From Spiribacter sp. 1M189 (GTDB lineage: Bacteria > Pseudomonadota > Gammaproteobacteria > Nitrococcales > Nitrococcaceae), in assembly GCF_040838345.1 (NCBI RefSeq), contig NZ_JBAKFF010000001.1, positions 992,001 through 1,056,000 of the forward strand: 64,000 nucleotides of DNA, read 5' to 3'. Below are positions 30,185 through 39,371 of the stretch, piece by piece. The translations under genes were made by a program, and so were the position numbers. The notes below the pieces were generated by a model that worked only from the letters and a program-made list of their open reading frames with translations, did not search any database and was not told the origin of the DNA. The first letter of the stretch is position 1, and each line of letters begins with the position of its first letter.

Positions 30185-31353
30185 CTGCCGGCGGCAAAGA
30201 AGGCGCGGATGCGTTCCACGGCCTCGGCGAGGCGGTCAGTGTCGGTGGTGTAGGCAAAACGCAGGTGGCGTTCCGGGGCAGTGCGCTCGAAGTCGAGTCC
30301 CGGGGTCACCGCGACGCCAGCCCGCTCCAGTAAATCCTCGGCCAGGGTAAAACTGTCATCGCACAGCGATGAGACATCGGCGTACAGATAGAAAGCGCCG
30401 GCGGGATCTCCCGGGATATGAAATCCCAGCGATCGAAGCGCTGGCAGGAGGAAGTCCCGGCGCTGACGGAACGCCTCGCGCCGGGATTCGAAGATCTCCA
30501 GCGCCCTGTCACTGAAGCAGGCAAGAGCGGCATGCTGCGCCGGTGTCGAAGCGCTGATGAACAGGTTCTGCATGAGCTTCTCCGCGACCGGCACCCATTC
30601 GGACGGAACCACCATCCAGCCCAGCCGCCATCCGGTCATGCCGAAATACTTCGAGAAGCTGTTGACCACCACCGCGTCCGGCGCATGCGCCACGGCCTGC
30701 GCCGGGTCCTCTCCATAGTGGAGGCCGTGGTAGATCTCGTCGACGATCAGACCGATGTGGCGGCGCCGCCCAAGCGCTGCAAGGCCCTGCAGGTCAGCCG
30801 CACTGGCCAGCGTGCCGGTCGGGTTGCCCGGCGAGCCAATCACCATGGCGGCCGTCGCATCATCGCAGGCTTCGGCCGCCAGACCCGGCGTGAGCTGGTA
30901 ATCGGTCCCGGCATCCACCCGTACGGCTCGGGGCACAGCGTCCACCAGCTCGACAAAATTGCGATTGCAGGGGTAACCCGGGTCGGGCAACAGGACATTG
31001 CGGCCGGGATCGGCCAGCATGGCGAGTGCCACCACCAACGCGCCGCTCGCGCCCGGAGTGATCAGAATACGCCCGGCATCCACGTCCAGCCCGTAGCGTG
31101 ACCGATAGTGGCCAGCGATGGCCTCCCGTAACGCCGGCAGACCCGCCGCCGGCAGATAACCGGTATGCCCGTGGGCCAGGGCCTGCTCACCGGCGAGTCG
31201 AACCGGCCCGGCGGTGGGAAAGTCCGGCTCGCCGATTTCCATGTGCACGATATCGCCGCCACGCGCCTCAAGCTCGCGGGCGCGGGCGAGCAGCGCCATG
31301 ACATGAAACGGCTGAATGCGATGACTGCGGGCGGAAAGCGGCGGGAGCGACAC
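30181..31353 (-). CDS. Pyridoxal-phosphate class I aminotransferase
   Basis: Fold-type I aminotransferase of 390 residues. PLP motifs: GYLPAAGLPALREAIA, ITPGASGALVVALAML, SPGNPTGT, VDEIYHGLHY and the Schiff-base lysine in NSFSKYFGMTGWRLGWMV. The GTG at 31353 (SLPPLSARSHRIQPFHVM) gives the usual N-terminus and is preceded by AGGGTCATC; a longer reading back to 31437 would run into the divergent gluQRS. It could serve aspartate, alanine or aromatic amino acids. No hisC-type gene is in the aromatic operon, so a role in aromatic transamination is possible but unproven. It converges on the DUF779 gene with a four-base overlap. Confidence 0.85.
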   Translation of the reverse strand: MSLPPLSARSHRIQPFHVMALLARARELEARGGDIVHMEIGEPDFPTAGPVRLAGEQALAHGHTGYLPAAGLPALREAIAGHYRSRYGLDVDAGRILITPGASGALVVALAMLADPGRNVLLPDPGYPCNRNFVELVDAVPRAVRVDAGTDYQLTPGLAAEACDDATAAMVIGSPGNPTGTLASAADLQGLAALGRRRHIGLIVDEIYHGLHYGEDPAQAVAHAPDAVVVNSFSKYFGMTGWRLGWMVVPSEWVPVAEKLMQNLFISASTPAQHAALACFSDRALEIFESRREAFRQRRDFLLPALRSLGFHIPGDPAGAFYLYADVSSLCDDSFTLAEDLLERAGVAVTPGLDFERTAPERHLRFAYTTDTDRLAEAVERIRAFFAAGS

Positions 31354-31426
31354 GATGACCCTAAAGGTTGGCCCAGAAAACCGCAGTGTAGCAACCGTGG
31401 CAGCGGGATGACGCGGATGCGCTAAC

Positions 31427-32332
31427 ATGCCCACCATGAGCGGTGAGTCCTACATCGGGCGGTTTGCGCCGAGCCCCACGGGTCCGCTGCACCAGGGTTC
31501 GGTCATCGCGGCCCTGGCCAGCTACCTGGATGCCCGGGCCGCCGGCGGTACATGGCGGCTGCGGATCGATGACGTGGACAGCGGCCGTGCCCGTGACGAT
31601 GCCGCAGCGGACATACTCCGTACGCTTGAGACACTCGGCCTGCACTGGGACGGCCCGGTCCAGTACCAGGCGCCGCGTCGTGACCACTACCAGGATGCCC
31701 TGGAGCGCCTGCGAGACGCTGGCCTGGCTTACCCCTGTGCATGTACCCGCCGCGAGATCGCTGCGGTCGCTTCGGTGGGCCCGGCCGGGATGATCTATCC
31801 GGGCACCTGCCGGGATGGCCTGCCGGCCGGGCGCGGCGCCCGTAGCTGGCGATTCGCCATGGCGCCCGGCGAACTGTCCTTCCACGATCGCCATGCAGGC
31901 GAGCAGTCACTGGAGCCCGCCTCCTGCATTGGCGATTTCGTCATTCGCCGGGGCGATGGCCTGCATGCCTACCATCTCGCCATGGCGGTCGATGACGGCG
32001 ACCTTGGGGTCACTGACGTGGTCCGCGGCGGCGACCTGCTACCGGCAACCTTCCCGCAACTCGCCCTCCAGCGATCGCTTGACCTTCCGACACCCCGTTA
32101 TCTGCATCTGCCGATCGCCGTCGGCCCCGGCGGCCATAAGCTGAGCAAGACCAATGGTGCTGCGCCGGCCGATCTGACCGATCCGGGGGGCACGCTCATG
32201 GACGCATTGACCTTTCTCGGTCAGGCGCCGCCAGCGGAAATCGCCGGCGCGCCGGTTGGGGAAGTGCTCGCCTGGGCAGTCGCCCATTGGCGGCCAGCGC
32301 ATATCCCCCGATCTTCCGAGGTGCGGGTATAA
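31427..32332 (+). CDS. gluQ: Glutamyl-Q tRNA(Asp) synthetase
   Basis: A truncated glutamyl-tRNA synthetase paralogue that attaches glutamate to queuosine at the tRNA-Asp wobble base. It has 301 residues, lacking the anticodon-binding domain. Motifs: IGRFAPSPTGPLHQGSVIAA (HIGH variant), the zinc-ligand region CACTRREI...YPGTC and KLSKTNGA (KMSKS variant). A second ATG at 31436 (MSGESYIGRF) is an equally good start. In Pseudomonas the same order gluQRS-small protein-cbrA-cbrB is found, downstream of dksA; dksA is not here. Confidence 0.93.
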   Translation: MPTMSGESYIGRFAPSPTGPLHQGSVIAALASYLDARAAGGTWRLRIDDVDSGRARDDAAADILRTLETLGLHWDGPVQYQAPRRDHYQDALERLRDAGLAYPCACTRREIAAVASVGPAGMIYPGTCRDGLPAGRGARSWRFAMAPGELSFHDRHAGEQSLEPASCIGDFVIRRGDGLHAYHLAMAVDDGDLGVTDVVRGGDLLPATFPQLALQRSLDLPTPRYLHLPIAVGPGGHKLSKTNGAAPADLTDPGGTLMDALTFLGQAPPAEIAGAPVGEVLAWAVAHWRPAHIPRSSEVRV

Positions 32333-32351
32333 CGACAGCCGCGCGGCCTGT

Positions 32352-32366
32352 GATACCGTTGGTAAC
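32352..32366. promoter_or_regulatory. 15-bp palindromic site, copy 1 (before small protein-cbrA-cbrB)
   Basis: GATACCGTTGGTAAC, a near-palindrome matching GTTACC-NTT-GGTAAC, lies between the gluQRS stop and the GGGGAGGAG ribosome site of the next gene. The flanking bases extend it (CTGT...ACAG). Similar sites lie before acsA (36861) and before the symporter (38889). Confidence 0.6.
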
Positions 32367-32384
32367 AGGTTGGGGAGGAGAGCA

Positions 32385-32579
32385 ATGCCCAAACCGAGTG
32401 CGACCAACGGATCGGTCAGCCTTTTTCTGCTGGGCGTGGGGCTCGTTTTATTCGTCTCACCGCTCACGATCTGGTGGCTGGACCGAACACCGCCCTGGTA
32501 CATGCCCTTCGTGGCATGGTTCGGATTCATCCTGCTGATCGCCCTCAGCATCGGCCGGCGGGGACGACATGACCTTTAG
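32385..32579 (+). CDS. Small two-helix membrane protein upstream of cbrA
   Basis: A 64-residue protein starting MPKPSATNGSVSLFLLGVGL after a strong ribosome site (GGGGAGGAGAGCA). Two hydrophobic helices (about 11-31 and 40-57) flank SPLTIWWLDRTPPWYMPFV, and the tail GRRGRHDL is basic, so both ends are likely cytoplasmic. It overlaps cbrA by 11 bases. A small gene at this position is also known in Pseudomonas between gluQRS and cbrA. Function unknown; a role as an accessory to CbrA is suggested only by position. Confidence 0.85.
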   Translation: MPKPSATNGSVSLFLLGVGLVLFVSPLTIWWLDRTPPWYMPFVAWFGFILLIALSIGRRGRHDL

Positions 32580-35511
32580 TCTCGCCGGGCTTTTCATCGC
32601 CGCGATCGCGTATCTGTCGCTGCTTTTTCTCATCGCCCATGCCAGCGAGCGGGGCTGGATTCCGGAGACCCTCGTCCGGCATCCAGCCGTCTATGTACTC
32701 TCGCTCGGTGTCTACGCCACCACCTGGAGTTACTACGGCAGCGTCGGGTTTGCGGCCAACGCCGGCCTCACCTACGCCACGATCTACATCGGGGTCACCC
32801 TCGCCTTCGCCCTGACGCCGGTACTGCTGATGCCACTCCTGCGGCTTACCCGCCGCCATCAGCTCACATCCATTGCCGATCTTTTCGCATTCCGTTTCGA
32901 CAGCCGGGCCGCGGGGATTCTGGTGACGTTGATGCTGCTCACCGGCAGCCTCCCGTATCTGGCCCTGCAGATCCGGGCGGTGTCCGAATCCACGCAGGTG
33001 CTCAGTGGCGACTCCCCGCCCCATCTGGTGGCCGTGGTGTTCTGTGTCATGGTCACGGTATTCGCCATCATCTTCGGCGCGCGTCATGTCACGCCGCGCG
33101 AAAAACACAGTGGCCTGGTGGCTGCGATCGCTTTCGAATCGCTGGTCAAGCTTGCGGCGCTGCTGCTGGTGGCCTGGCTGGCCATCGAGCTTGCCTTTGG
33201 TGGGCCCGCCGGTCTCGGGGACTGGCTGGCGGACCACCCCGACCGGCTGGAGGCCTTCCATGCAGGCGCCGACGCCCCGGAGTGGACCGGTCTGATCTTC
33301 CTCGCCTTCGCCGCGGCATTTCTCCTGCCCCGGCAGTTTCACATGCTCTTCACCGAAAACCTCCAGGACCAGGGACTACGCACGGCGAGCTGGGGTTTCC
33401 CGCTCTTCCTGCTTCTGCTGGCGACGGCCATCCCGCCCATTCTGTGGGCCGGGCAGGCACTGGGGCTGTCGACGCCGGCGGATTACACCGTGCTCGGCGT
33501 TGCCGGCGAGAGCGGATCGGCGGCCGTGGTGCTGTTCACCTACCTCGGAGGCATCTCCGCGGCGAGCGCCATGATCATCGTCTCGACACTGGCGCTCTCC
33601 TCGATGTGCCTGAATCATCTGGTGCTGCCGGTGATGCGGATCACCGGTCGACAGGATCTCTACCAGACACTGCGCTGGACGCGGCGCGCGCTGATCGCGG
33701 CGGTCATCGCCGCGGGCTATTTCTTCTACCTGAGCCTCGAGCGGACCGAGGGGCTTGTCTCCTGGGGGCTGATTTCGTTTCTCGCCATGGCCCAGCTCGT
33801 CCCGGGTGTGCTGGCCGTACTCTACTGGCCCGGCGCGACTCGTCAGGGATTCGTCAGTGGCCTCGTGGCAGGTGGCGTCATCTGGGGCGTGGCAGGTCTG
33901 CTCCCGGCGCTCAGCACCATGGGTCCGATCCGCATCATTGGCCTGGATCTGAGCGTCGCCCAGTCGGCAGCCCATTTCGGCGCCCTCGCCTTCTGGTCTG
34001 TAGCCGCCAATACCCTGGTGTTCACCGCGGTTTCCCTGATCACCCGCCAGGATCCGCGCGAGAGCGAGGCGGCCTCTGCCTGCCGTGAGGTCAGCACCCG
34101 AATCCCCGCGGGTTCGGTGATTGCCGAGTCCCCGACACAGATGGTCGATCAGCTGGCGCCCGTGACCGGTCTGCCGGCCGCACGGGCCGAGGTCGCCAAG
34201 GGCCTCGAGGACCTGCAACTGGCCTGGACGGAAAACCGACCGGATCGGCTGCAGCAGTTACGCGAACAGATCCGGCGCAACCTGTCCGGCATGATGGGAC
34301 CGGTTCTGGCGCGGGATATCGTCGACGAGTGCCTGCGGCTGGATGCCGACAGCCGGGGTGCCATTGCCCAGAACGTACGCATCATCGAAGAGCGGCTCGA
34401 ACAGGCTCGGGGCGGATTCCGCGGAATCGCCGCGGAACTCGATGCCCTGCGGCGTTATCATCGCCAGATCCTCGAGGACCTGCCACTGGGAGTCGTGGCG
34501 GTGACGCCGGCCGGCCGGATCGCCCGCTGGAACCCGGCCATGCACCAGATGACAGCAATCAGCGCCGGTCGCGCACTGGGGCAAGCCGTTGCCGAGTTAC
34601 CGGAACCCTGGGGTGAGTTACTCAAGGGCTTTGCCGACGAGGATGAAAGCCATGCCTACAAGCGGCCGGTGATGCTCGCCGGCGGCACGCGCTGGATGAG
34701 CCTGCACAAGGCCATGATCGGAGACCCGGCGGGTACCCTGAATGGTGACCGGCTGTTACTCATGGAGGATGTGACCGACGTCCAGCGCCTGGAGAACGAG
34801 CTGGCGCACAGCGAGCGGCTGGCCTCCATCGGCCGTCTGGCGGCCGGCGTCGCCCATGAGATCGGTAACCCCATCACCGGCATCGCCTGCCTGGCCCAGG
34901 AACTGCGCGAGGACCGGGCCGATGATCATGCCCGCCAGATACTCGAGCAGACCGAACGCATCAGCCATATCGTCCAGACACTGGTGGACTACGCGCATGC
35001 CGGTCGTGGCGAGGCCTCGACCCGACCCCAGGCCACGGCCCTGCGGCCGGTGGTGGAGGAAGCCGAGCGCCTGGTCCGGCTCAACCCCCGCTCCCGTGGG
35101 ATCATTTTCAGCCCGGAGTTGCCGGGCGACGTTGCGGTCATGGCCGATCACCAGCGTCTCGTGCAGGTGCTGGTGAACCTCTACAGCAATGCCGTGGATG
35201 CCTGCGATCCCGGGGGGCGGATCGCCACGGCGGTCCGGCTGCAGCGCGACGCGGTCACCCTGCGTATTCTGGATACGGGGCACGGGATACCCTCTGGCAT
35301 CCGCGACAGGGTGCTGGAGCCCTTCTTCACGACCAAGACCCTTGGCCACGGTACCGGCCTCGGTCTGGCGCTTGCCCAGAACATCATCACCAACTACGGC
35401 GGCAGTCTGCGCATCCAGCCACGACGCGGCCGCAGTGGCGGCACGGAGGTCATGATCCGCCTGCCACGCGCTCAGATCATCGACACGGAGGTTGAGCCAA
35501 TCCATGGCTGA
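32569..35511 (+). CDS. cbrA: Sensor histidine kinase with SSS-type transporter domain, CbrA
   Basis: A 980-residue chimeric sensor. The first ~490 residues are a sodium/solute symporter-like domain of 12-13 helices (begins MTFSLAGLFIAAIAYLSLLF). A linker and coiled region (about 540-640) are followed by a PAS-like domain (ILEDLPLGVVAVTPAGRIARW). The kinase core has His763 in AAGVAHEIGNPITG, an N-box NLYSNAVDAC, and G-boxes DTGHGIP and GHGTGLGLALAQNI. With CbrB it controls carbon/nitrogen-source use in Pseudomonas; histidine transport has been attributed to CbrA there. The start overlaps the upstream small gene, and cbrB starts inside its last codons. Confidence 0.92.
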   Translation: MTFSLAGLFIAAIAYLSLLFLIAHASERGWIPETLVRHPAVYVLSLGVYATTWSYYGSVGFAANAGLTYATIYIGVTLAFALTPVLLMPLLRLTRRHQLTSIADLFAFRFDSRAAGILVTLMLLTGSLPYLALQIRAVSESTQVLSGDSPPHLVAVVFCVMVTVFAIIFGARHVTPREKHSGLVAAIAFESLVKLAALLLVAWLAIELAFGGPAGLGDWLADHPDRLEAFHAGADAPEWTGLIFLAFAAAFLLPRQFHMLFTENLQDQGLRTASWGFPLFLLLLATAIPPILWAGQALGLSTPADYTVLGVAGESGSAAVVLFTYLGGISAASAMIIVSTLALSSMCLNHLVLPVMRITGRQDLYQTLRWTRRALIAAVIAAGYFFYLSLERTEGLVSWGLISFLAMAQLVPGVLAVLYWPGATRQGFVSGLVAGGVIWGVAGLLPALSTMGPIRIIGLDLSVAQSAAHFGALAFWSVAANTLVFTAVSLITRQDPRESEAASACREVSTRIPAGSVIAESPTQMVDQLAPVTGLPAARAEVAKGLEDLQLAWTENRPDRLQQLREQIRRNLSGMMGPVLARDIVDECLRLDADSRGAIAQNVRIIEERLEQARGGFRGIAAELDALRRYHRQILEDLPLGVVAVTPAGRIARWNPAMHQMTAISAGRALGQAVAELPEPWGELLKGFADEDESHAYKRPVMLAGGTRWMSLHKAMIGDPAGTLNGDRLLLMEDVTDVQRLENELAHSERLASIGRLAAGVAHEIGNPITGIACLAQELREDRADDHARQILEQTERISHIVQTLVDYAHAGRGEASTRPQATALRPVVEEAERLVRLNPRSRGIIFSPELPGDVAVMADHQRLVQVLVNLYSNAVDACDPGGRIATAVRLQRDAVTLRILDTGHGIPSGIRDRVLEPFFTTKTLGHGTGLGLALAQNIITNYGGSLRIQPRRGRSGGTEVMIRLPRAQIIDTEVEPIHG

Positions 35512-36838
35512 AGTACTCATCATCGAGGACGAGACCATCATCCGGGATGCCATCCAGCGCCATCTGTCGCGCCATGGCATGGGCGTGAGCACCGCCGAGT
35601 CGCTGGAGGAGGCACTGGACCAGGGCCCCCTCGCCAACCATGACCTTATTCTCGCGGATATTCGCCTGCCCGGGCGCAGCGGCATGGAGGTCATCGACGA
35701 GGCCGGGCCGGTCCCCGTGATCATCATGACCAGCTATGCCAGCATCCGCTCGGCGGTGGACGCCATGCGCCGCGGTGCCGTCGACTACATCGCCAAGCCG
35801 TTCGATAACGAGGAGCTCCGGCTGACCGTCGACCGGGCCCTGCGGGAGCATGCGCTGCAGCGTCAGAACGCTGCGCTGCGCGCCCAGGTCAATGCCGATT
35901 ATCCGGTCAACGGCATCGTCGGTCGCAGCCCCGCGATGGGCCAGGTCTTCGAGCGTGTCGACCGCGTGGCGCCCACCAACACCACCGTCCTCATCCTGGG
36001 CGAATCGGGCACCGGCAAAGAGCTGGTGGCCCGCGCGCTGCACGAGCAGAGCAATCGCCGCGACGGTCCCCTCATCGCGGTGAATTGCGCCGCCATCCCG
36101 GAATCGCTGATCGAAGCGGAGCTGTTCGGCCATGAAAAAGGGGCGTTCACGGGCGCTGACGCCACTCGGGAGGGACTCGTCGAATCGGCAAGCGGCGGTA
36201 CGCTGTTCCTCGACGAGATCGCTGAGCTCCCCGCCGCTGCCCAGGCACGGTTGCTGCGCGTGCTCCAGGAAGCGGAGATTCGGCGCGTGGGGGCATCCCA
36301 CTCGCGGCAGGTCGACATCCGCCTGGTGGCAGCCACCCATCGCGACCTGCAGACACTGGTGAGCCGGGGACAATTCCGCGAAGACCTGTATTTCCGCATC
36401 AATGTCATGGAAATACGGTTGCCACCGCTACGTGAGCGCGGCGAGGATATACCGGAATTGGCTCGATTCCTGCTTGAAAAGGCGTGTCGACGTCTGAATC
36501 GTCCGGCGATGGAATTCAGTGAAGAAGCATTGAGGCAGATCATGGATCATGGCTGGCCAGGTAACGTCCGCGAGCTTGAGAATGTGATAGAACGCGCGGT
36601 GATCCTCGCTGATGGCGGAACTGTCACGACGGATGATCTGGCACTGCCGGGTCGGACGGCACCGGCCGATAACAATGCGCTGAACCTCTCGCTTGAGGAT
36701 TACTTTCGGGAATTCGTGCGCACTCACGAGGGGGAACTCACCGAGACCGAACTTGCCCGACGCCTGGGCATCAGCCGCAAGGCGCTGTGGGAGAAACGCC
36801 AGCGGCTTGGAATCCAGCGTCGACGCCAAGCAGGATAG
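35504..36838 (+). CDS. cbrB: NtrC-type sigma-54 response regulator, CbrB
   Basis: A 444-residue activator. The receiver domain (residues 3-115) has acidic pocket E8-D9, phospho-acceptor D52 in [10 protein letters not shown], and K102-type lysine in YIAKPFDN. The AAA+ domain has Walker [17 protein letters not shown], the sigma-54 motif GAFTGA and Walker [14 protein letters not shown]. The C-terminal Fis-like helix-turn-helix is [20 protein letters not shown]. The ATG at 35504 was preferred over a TTG at 35492 that directly abuts the GGAGG. It ends 55 bases before acsA. No crcZ-like RNA gene is evident after it. Confidence 0.92.
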   Translation: MAEVLIIEDETIIRDAIQRHLSRHGMGVSTAESLEEALDQGPLANHDLILADIRLPGRSGMEVIDEAGPVPVIIMTSYASIRSAVDAMRRGAVDYIAKPFDNEELRLTVDRALREHALQRQNAALRAQVNADYPVNGIVGRSPAMGQVFERVDRVAPTNTTVLILGESGTGKELVARALHEQSNRRDGPLIAVNCAAIPESLIEAELFGHEKGAFTGADATREGLVESASGGTLFLDEIAELPAAAQARLLRVLQEAEIRRVGASHSRQVDIRLVAATHRDLQTLVSRGQFREDLYFRINVMEIRLPPLRERGEDIPELARFLLEKACRRLNRPAMEFSEEALRQIMDHGWPGNVRELENVIERAVILADGGTVTTDDLALPGRTAPADNNALNLSLEDYFREFVRTHEGELTETELARRLGISRKALWEKRQRLGIQRRRQAG

Positions 36839-36860
36839 GGGGCGCGCCCCGATACAGGAC

Positions 36861-36875
36861 GTTACATTCGGTAAC
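36861..36875. promoter_or_regulatory. 15-bp palindromic site, copy 2 (before acsA)
   Basis: GTTACATTCGGTAAC: perfect GTTAC/GTAAC arms around five bases, three bases before the AGGAGGAG ribosome site of acsA. As RNA it would be a 5-bp hairpin. It is one of three related sites in this cluster. Confidence 0.6.
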
Positions 36876-36893
36876 CTAGGAGGAGAAAACGGC

Positions 36894-38831
36894 ATGGCCG
36901 CAGAAAAACAGTATCCGGTACCGCCGGAGACCGCTGAGCACGCACTGCTCACCCGCGCAGAATACGATCGGATGTACCGGCAGTCGCTGGATGACCCGGA
37001 CACGTTCTGGAGTGAACAGGCGGAGCAGTTCATCACCTGGTTCCGGAAATGGGACCGGGTGAGCAATAACGACCTCGGCAAGGGTCAGATCCGCTGGTTC
37101 GAGGGTGCCAGGCTGAACGTCAGCTACAACTGCCTGGATCGTCATCTGGAGACCCATGGTGACCGCAACGCCATCATCTGGGAGGGTGATGAGCCCGGCA
37201 ACACCCGGCACATCACCTACCGCGAGCTCCATGAGGAAGTCTGCCGGCTCGCCAATGTGTTGAAGGATCGCGGCGTGTCGAGGGGTGACCGCGTGTCCAT
37301 CTACATGCCGATGATCCCGGAAGCGGTGGTCGCCATGCTGGCCTGCACCCGTATCGGCGCGGTGCACTCCATCGTCTTCGGCGGCTTCTCGCCCCATGCA
37401 CTGCGCGACCGGATCGAGGATGCCGACTGCCGGACGGTGATCACCGCCGACCAGGGCCTGCGCAGCGGTAAGCCCGTTCCCCTGAAGGAAAACGTGGAGA
37501 AGGCCATCGACGGGCTGGATACCGTCCACACCGTGGTCACGGTCCGTCATACGGGCAACGAGGTGAGCTGGAATCCCGATCGTGACATCTGGTACCAGGA
37601 GTCGCTCGCCGAGGCGTCACCGGTGTGTGAGCCCGAGGAGATGGATGCCGAGGATCCGCTCTTCATCCTGTATACCTCCGGCTCCACGGGCAAGCCGAAG
37701 GGCGTGCTCCACACCACCGGTGGCTACCTGCTCCAGGCATCGATGACCTTCAAGTACGTCTTCGACTACCACGATGGTGAGGTCTACTGGTGCACCGCCG
37801 ATGTCGGCTGGGTCACCGGACACAGCTATATCGTCTACGGCCCGCTCTCCAACGCGGCCACCAGCCTGGTGTTCGAGGGCGTGCCGACCTACCCCGACGC
37901 CGGCCGCTTCTGGCAGGTCATCGACGATCACAACGTCAACATCTTCTACACCGCGCCAACGGCCATTCGCTCACTCATGGGCCAGGGCGAGGAGCTGGTG
38001 AAGAAGTACTCCCGGAAGAGCCTTCGCATCCTCGGCACCGTGGGCGAGCCCATCAACCCCGAGGCCTGGGAGTGGTACTACCGCGTAGTGGGCGACCAGC
38101 GCTGCCGCATCGTTGACACCTGGTGGCAGACGGAGACCGGCGCCATCATGATCTCGGCGCTGCCCGGCGCCATCGATCTGAAGCCGGGTTCAGCCACCCT
38201 GCCCTTCTTCGGTGTCGAACCGCAGCTGGTGGATAACGAGGGCAACATCCTCGAGGGCGCGACCGACGGCAACCTCTGTATCGCCCGTGCCTGGCCCAGC
38301 ATGATGCGCACCATCTATGGCGACCATGAGCGCTTCATGAACACCTACCTCACCACTTACGCCGGTAAGTATTTCACCGGTGACGGCGCCCGCCGGGATG
38401 AGGATGGCTATTACTGGATCACCGGCCGCGTCGACGATGTGCTCAACGTCTCGGGACACCGTATGGGGACCGCGGAGATCGAGAGCGCGCTGGTGCTGCA
38501 TGACGCCGTGGCCGAGGCCGCGGTGGTGGGTTATCCGCATGATCTCAAGGGCCAGGGCATCTATTGCTATGTCACGCTGGTCAAGGGCGTGGAGCCGAAC
38601 GATGGGCTCCACAAAGAGCTCACCGACCTCGTGCGCAAGGAAATCGGTCCGATCGCCAAACCGGACGTGATTCAGTGGGCACCCGGTCTGCCCAAGACCC
38701 GATCCGGCAAGATCATGCGCCGCATCCTGCGCAAGGTGGCGACCAACGAGCTCGACAGCCTGGGGGATACCAGCACGCTGGCGGATCCCACGGTGGTGGA
38801 TGAGCTCATCACCAACCGCGCCAATCAGTAG
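36894..38831 (+). CDS. acsA: Acetyl-CoA synthetase (AMP-forming)
   Basis: Activates acetate to acetyl-CoA through acetyl-AMP. The 645-residue protein shows [21 protein letters not shown] (P-loop-like A3 motif; 21 residues, core [10 protein letters not shown]), [33 protein letters not shown] and the C-terminal [13 protein letters not shown] with the lysine that Pat/CobB-type acetylation controls in other bacteria. The ATG follows AGGAGGAGAAAACGGC. It sits directly after cbrB and before an acetate-type symporter, consistent with a carbon-scavenging block that also takes the product of the aldehyde dehydrogenase at 28.2 kb. Confidence 0.96.
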   Translation: MAAEKQYPVPPETAEHALLTRAEYDRMYRQSLDDPDTFWSEQAEQFITWFRKWDRVSNNDLGKGQIRWFEGARLNVSYNCLDRHLETHGDRNAIIWEGDEPGNTRHITYRELHEEVCRLANVLKDRGVSRGDRVSIYMPMIPEAVVAMLACTRIGAVHSIVFGGFSPHALRDRIEDADCRTVITADQGLRSGKPVPLKENVEKAIDGLDTVHTVVTVRHTGNEVSWNPDRDIWYQESLAEASPVCEPEEMDAEDPLFILYTSGSTGKPKGVLHTTGGYLLQASMTFKYVFDYHDGEVYWCTADVGWVTGHSYIVYGPLSNAATSLVFEGVPTYPDAGRFWQVIDDHNVNIFYTAPTAIRSLMGQGEELVKKYSRKSLRILGTVGEPINPEAWEWYYRVVGDQRCRIVDTWWQTETGAIMISALPGAIDLKPGSATLPFFGVEPQLVDNEGNILEGATDGNLCIARAWPSMMRTIYGDHERFMNTYLTTYAGKYFTGDGARRDEDGYYWITGRVDDVLNVSGHRMGTAEIESALVLHDAVAEAAVVGYPHDLKGQGIYCYVTLVKGVEPNDGLHKELTDLVRKEIGPIAKPDVIQWAPGLPKTRSGKIMRRILRKVATNELDSLGDTSTLADPTVVDELITNRANQ

Positions 38832-38841
38832 CGGATCCGAT

Positions 38842-38866
38842 GACGGCGGCCGATTCGGCCGCCGTC
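38842..38866 (+). terminator. Hairpin after acsA
   Basis: GACGGCGGCCG and CGGCCGCCGTC form a perfect 11-bp stem with an ATT loop, 10 bases past the acsA stop. Only GTTA follows instead of a T-run, so intrinsic termination may be incomplete. Confidence 0.55.
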
Positions 38867-38888
38867 GTTACCGTCCGTCACACTTCGA

Positions 38889-38905
38889 CGTTACCCTTGG
38901 TAACG
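38889..38905. promoter_or_regulatory. Palindromic site, copy 3 (before symporter operon)
   Basis: CGTTACC-CTT-GGTAACG is a perfect 7+3+7 palindrome and the best copy of the motif. It lies about 185 bases upstream of the DUF4212 gene and 72 bases upstream of a sigma-54-like element at 38977, a suitable position for an activator site. A half site CGTTACCG is present at 38866-38873. Confidence 0.7.
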
Positions 38906-38976
38906 AATTCATGTCCAGGATCTGCACCGCGCGGGCAAGAGCCGGGACAATCGGGGATCTCGACGGCGACGCGGGA

Positions 38977-38992
38977 TTGCACGATTCTTGCA
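38977..38992 (+). promoter_or_regulatory. Candidate sigma-54 promoter of the symporter operon
   Basis: TTGCACG-ATTC-TTGCA matches TGGCACG-N4-TTGCA at every specified base except the first G of the -24 GG. Spacing is exact. With a start near 39003 the leader would be about 85 bases. The remaining part of the 38832-39089 gap shows no other convincing promoter beyond a TATAAC near 39024 without a good -35. Confidence 0.5.
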
Positions 38993-39089
38993 TCAGGTTA
39001 AGGCAGACGGACGCGGATTCGTCGTATAACAAGGCGGCAGGTCAATCGGACACTGCCACCGGTGTGACATCTGCAGGAGGAGCTAAAGC

Positions 39090-39356
39090 ATGGCTTCAAG
39101 TAAGGAAGAGGCGGCAATCGCCTATTGGAAGGAGAACGTCAGACTGTTGATCACGCTGCTGATCATCTGGTTTGTCGTCTCCTACGGACTGGGTATCATT
39201 CTCGCCCCGGCACTCAACAGCATCGTAATCGCTGGTTACCCCCTCGGGTTCTGGTTCGCCCAGCAGGGCGCCATTTATGCGTTTATCGTCCTGATTTTCG
39301 TCTACGTGTTCAAAATGAATGCGCTGGATCGGAAATACGACGTGCACGAAGAATAA
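39090..39356 (+). CDS. Sodium/solute symporter small subunit (DUF4212)
   Basis: An 88-residue membrane protein with two helices (about 17-40 and 55-76) and the family-defining PLGFWFAQQGAIYAF and MNALDRKYDVHEE. DUF4212 proteins occur in tandem with a large VC_2705-type sodium:solute symporter subunit, which follows here after 15 bases. GCAGGAGGAGCTAAAGC precedes the ATG. It probably assists assembly or activity of the large subunit. Confidence 0.92.
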   Translation: MASSKEEAAIAYWKENVRLLITLLIIWFVVSYGLGIILAPALNSIVIAGYPLGFWFAQQGAIYAFIVLIFVYVFKMNALDRKYDVHEE

Positions 39357-39371
39357 CGAGGGGAATTCGAC

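Noticed and set aside
36839-36893. crcZ-type small RNA after cbrB
   Set aside because: The gap to acsA is only 55 bases and has no CA-rich repeats or terminator, so the Pseudomonas crcZ arrangement is absent here.
38800-39150. Possible small gene between acsA and the symporter subunit
   Set aside because: Composition is not protein-like, no ribosome site, and it overlaps the terminator hairpin, palindrome and sigma-54-like element.
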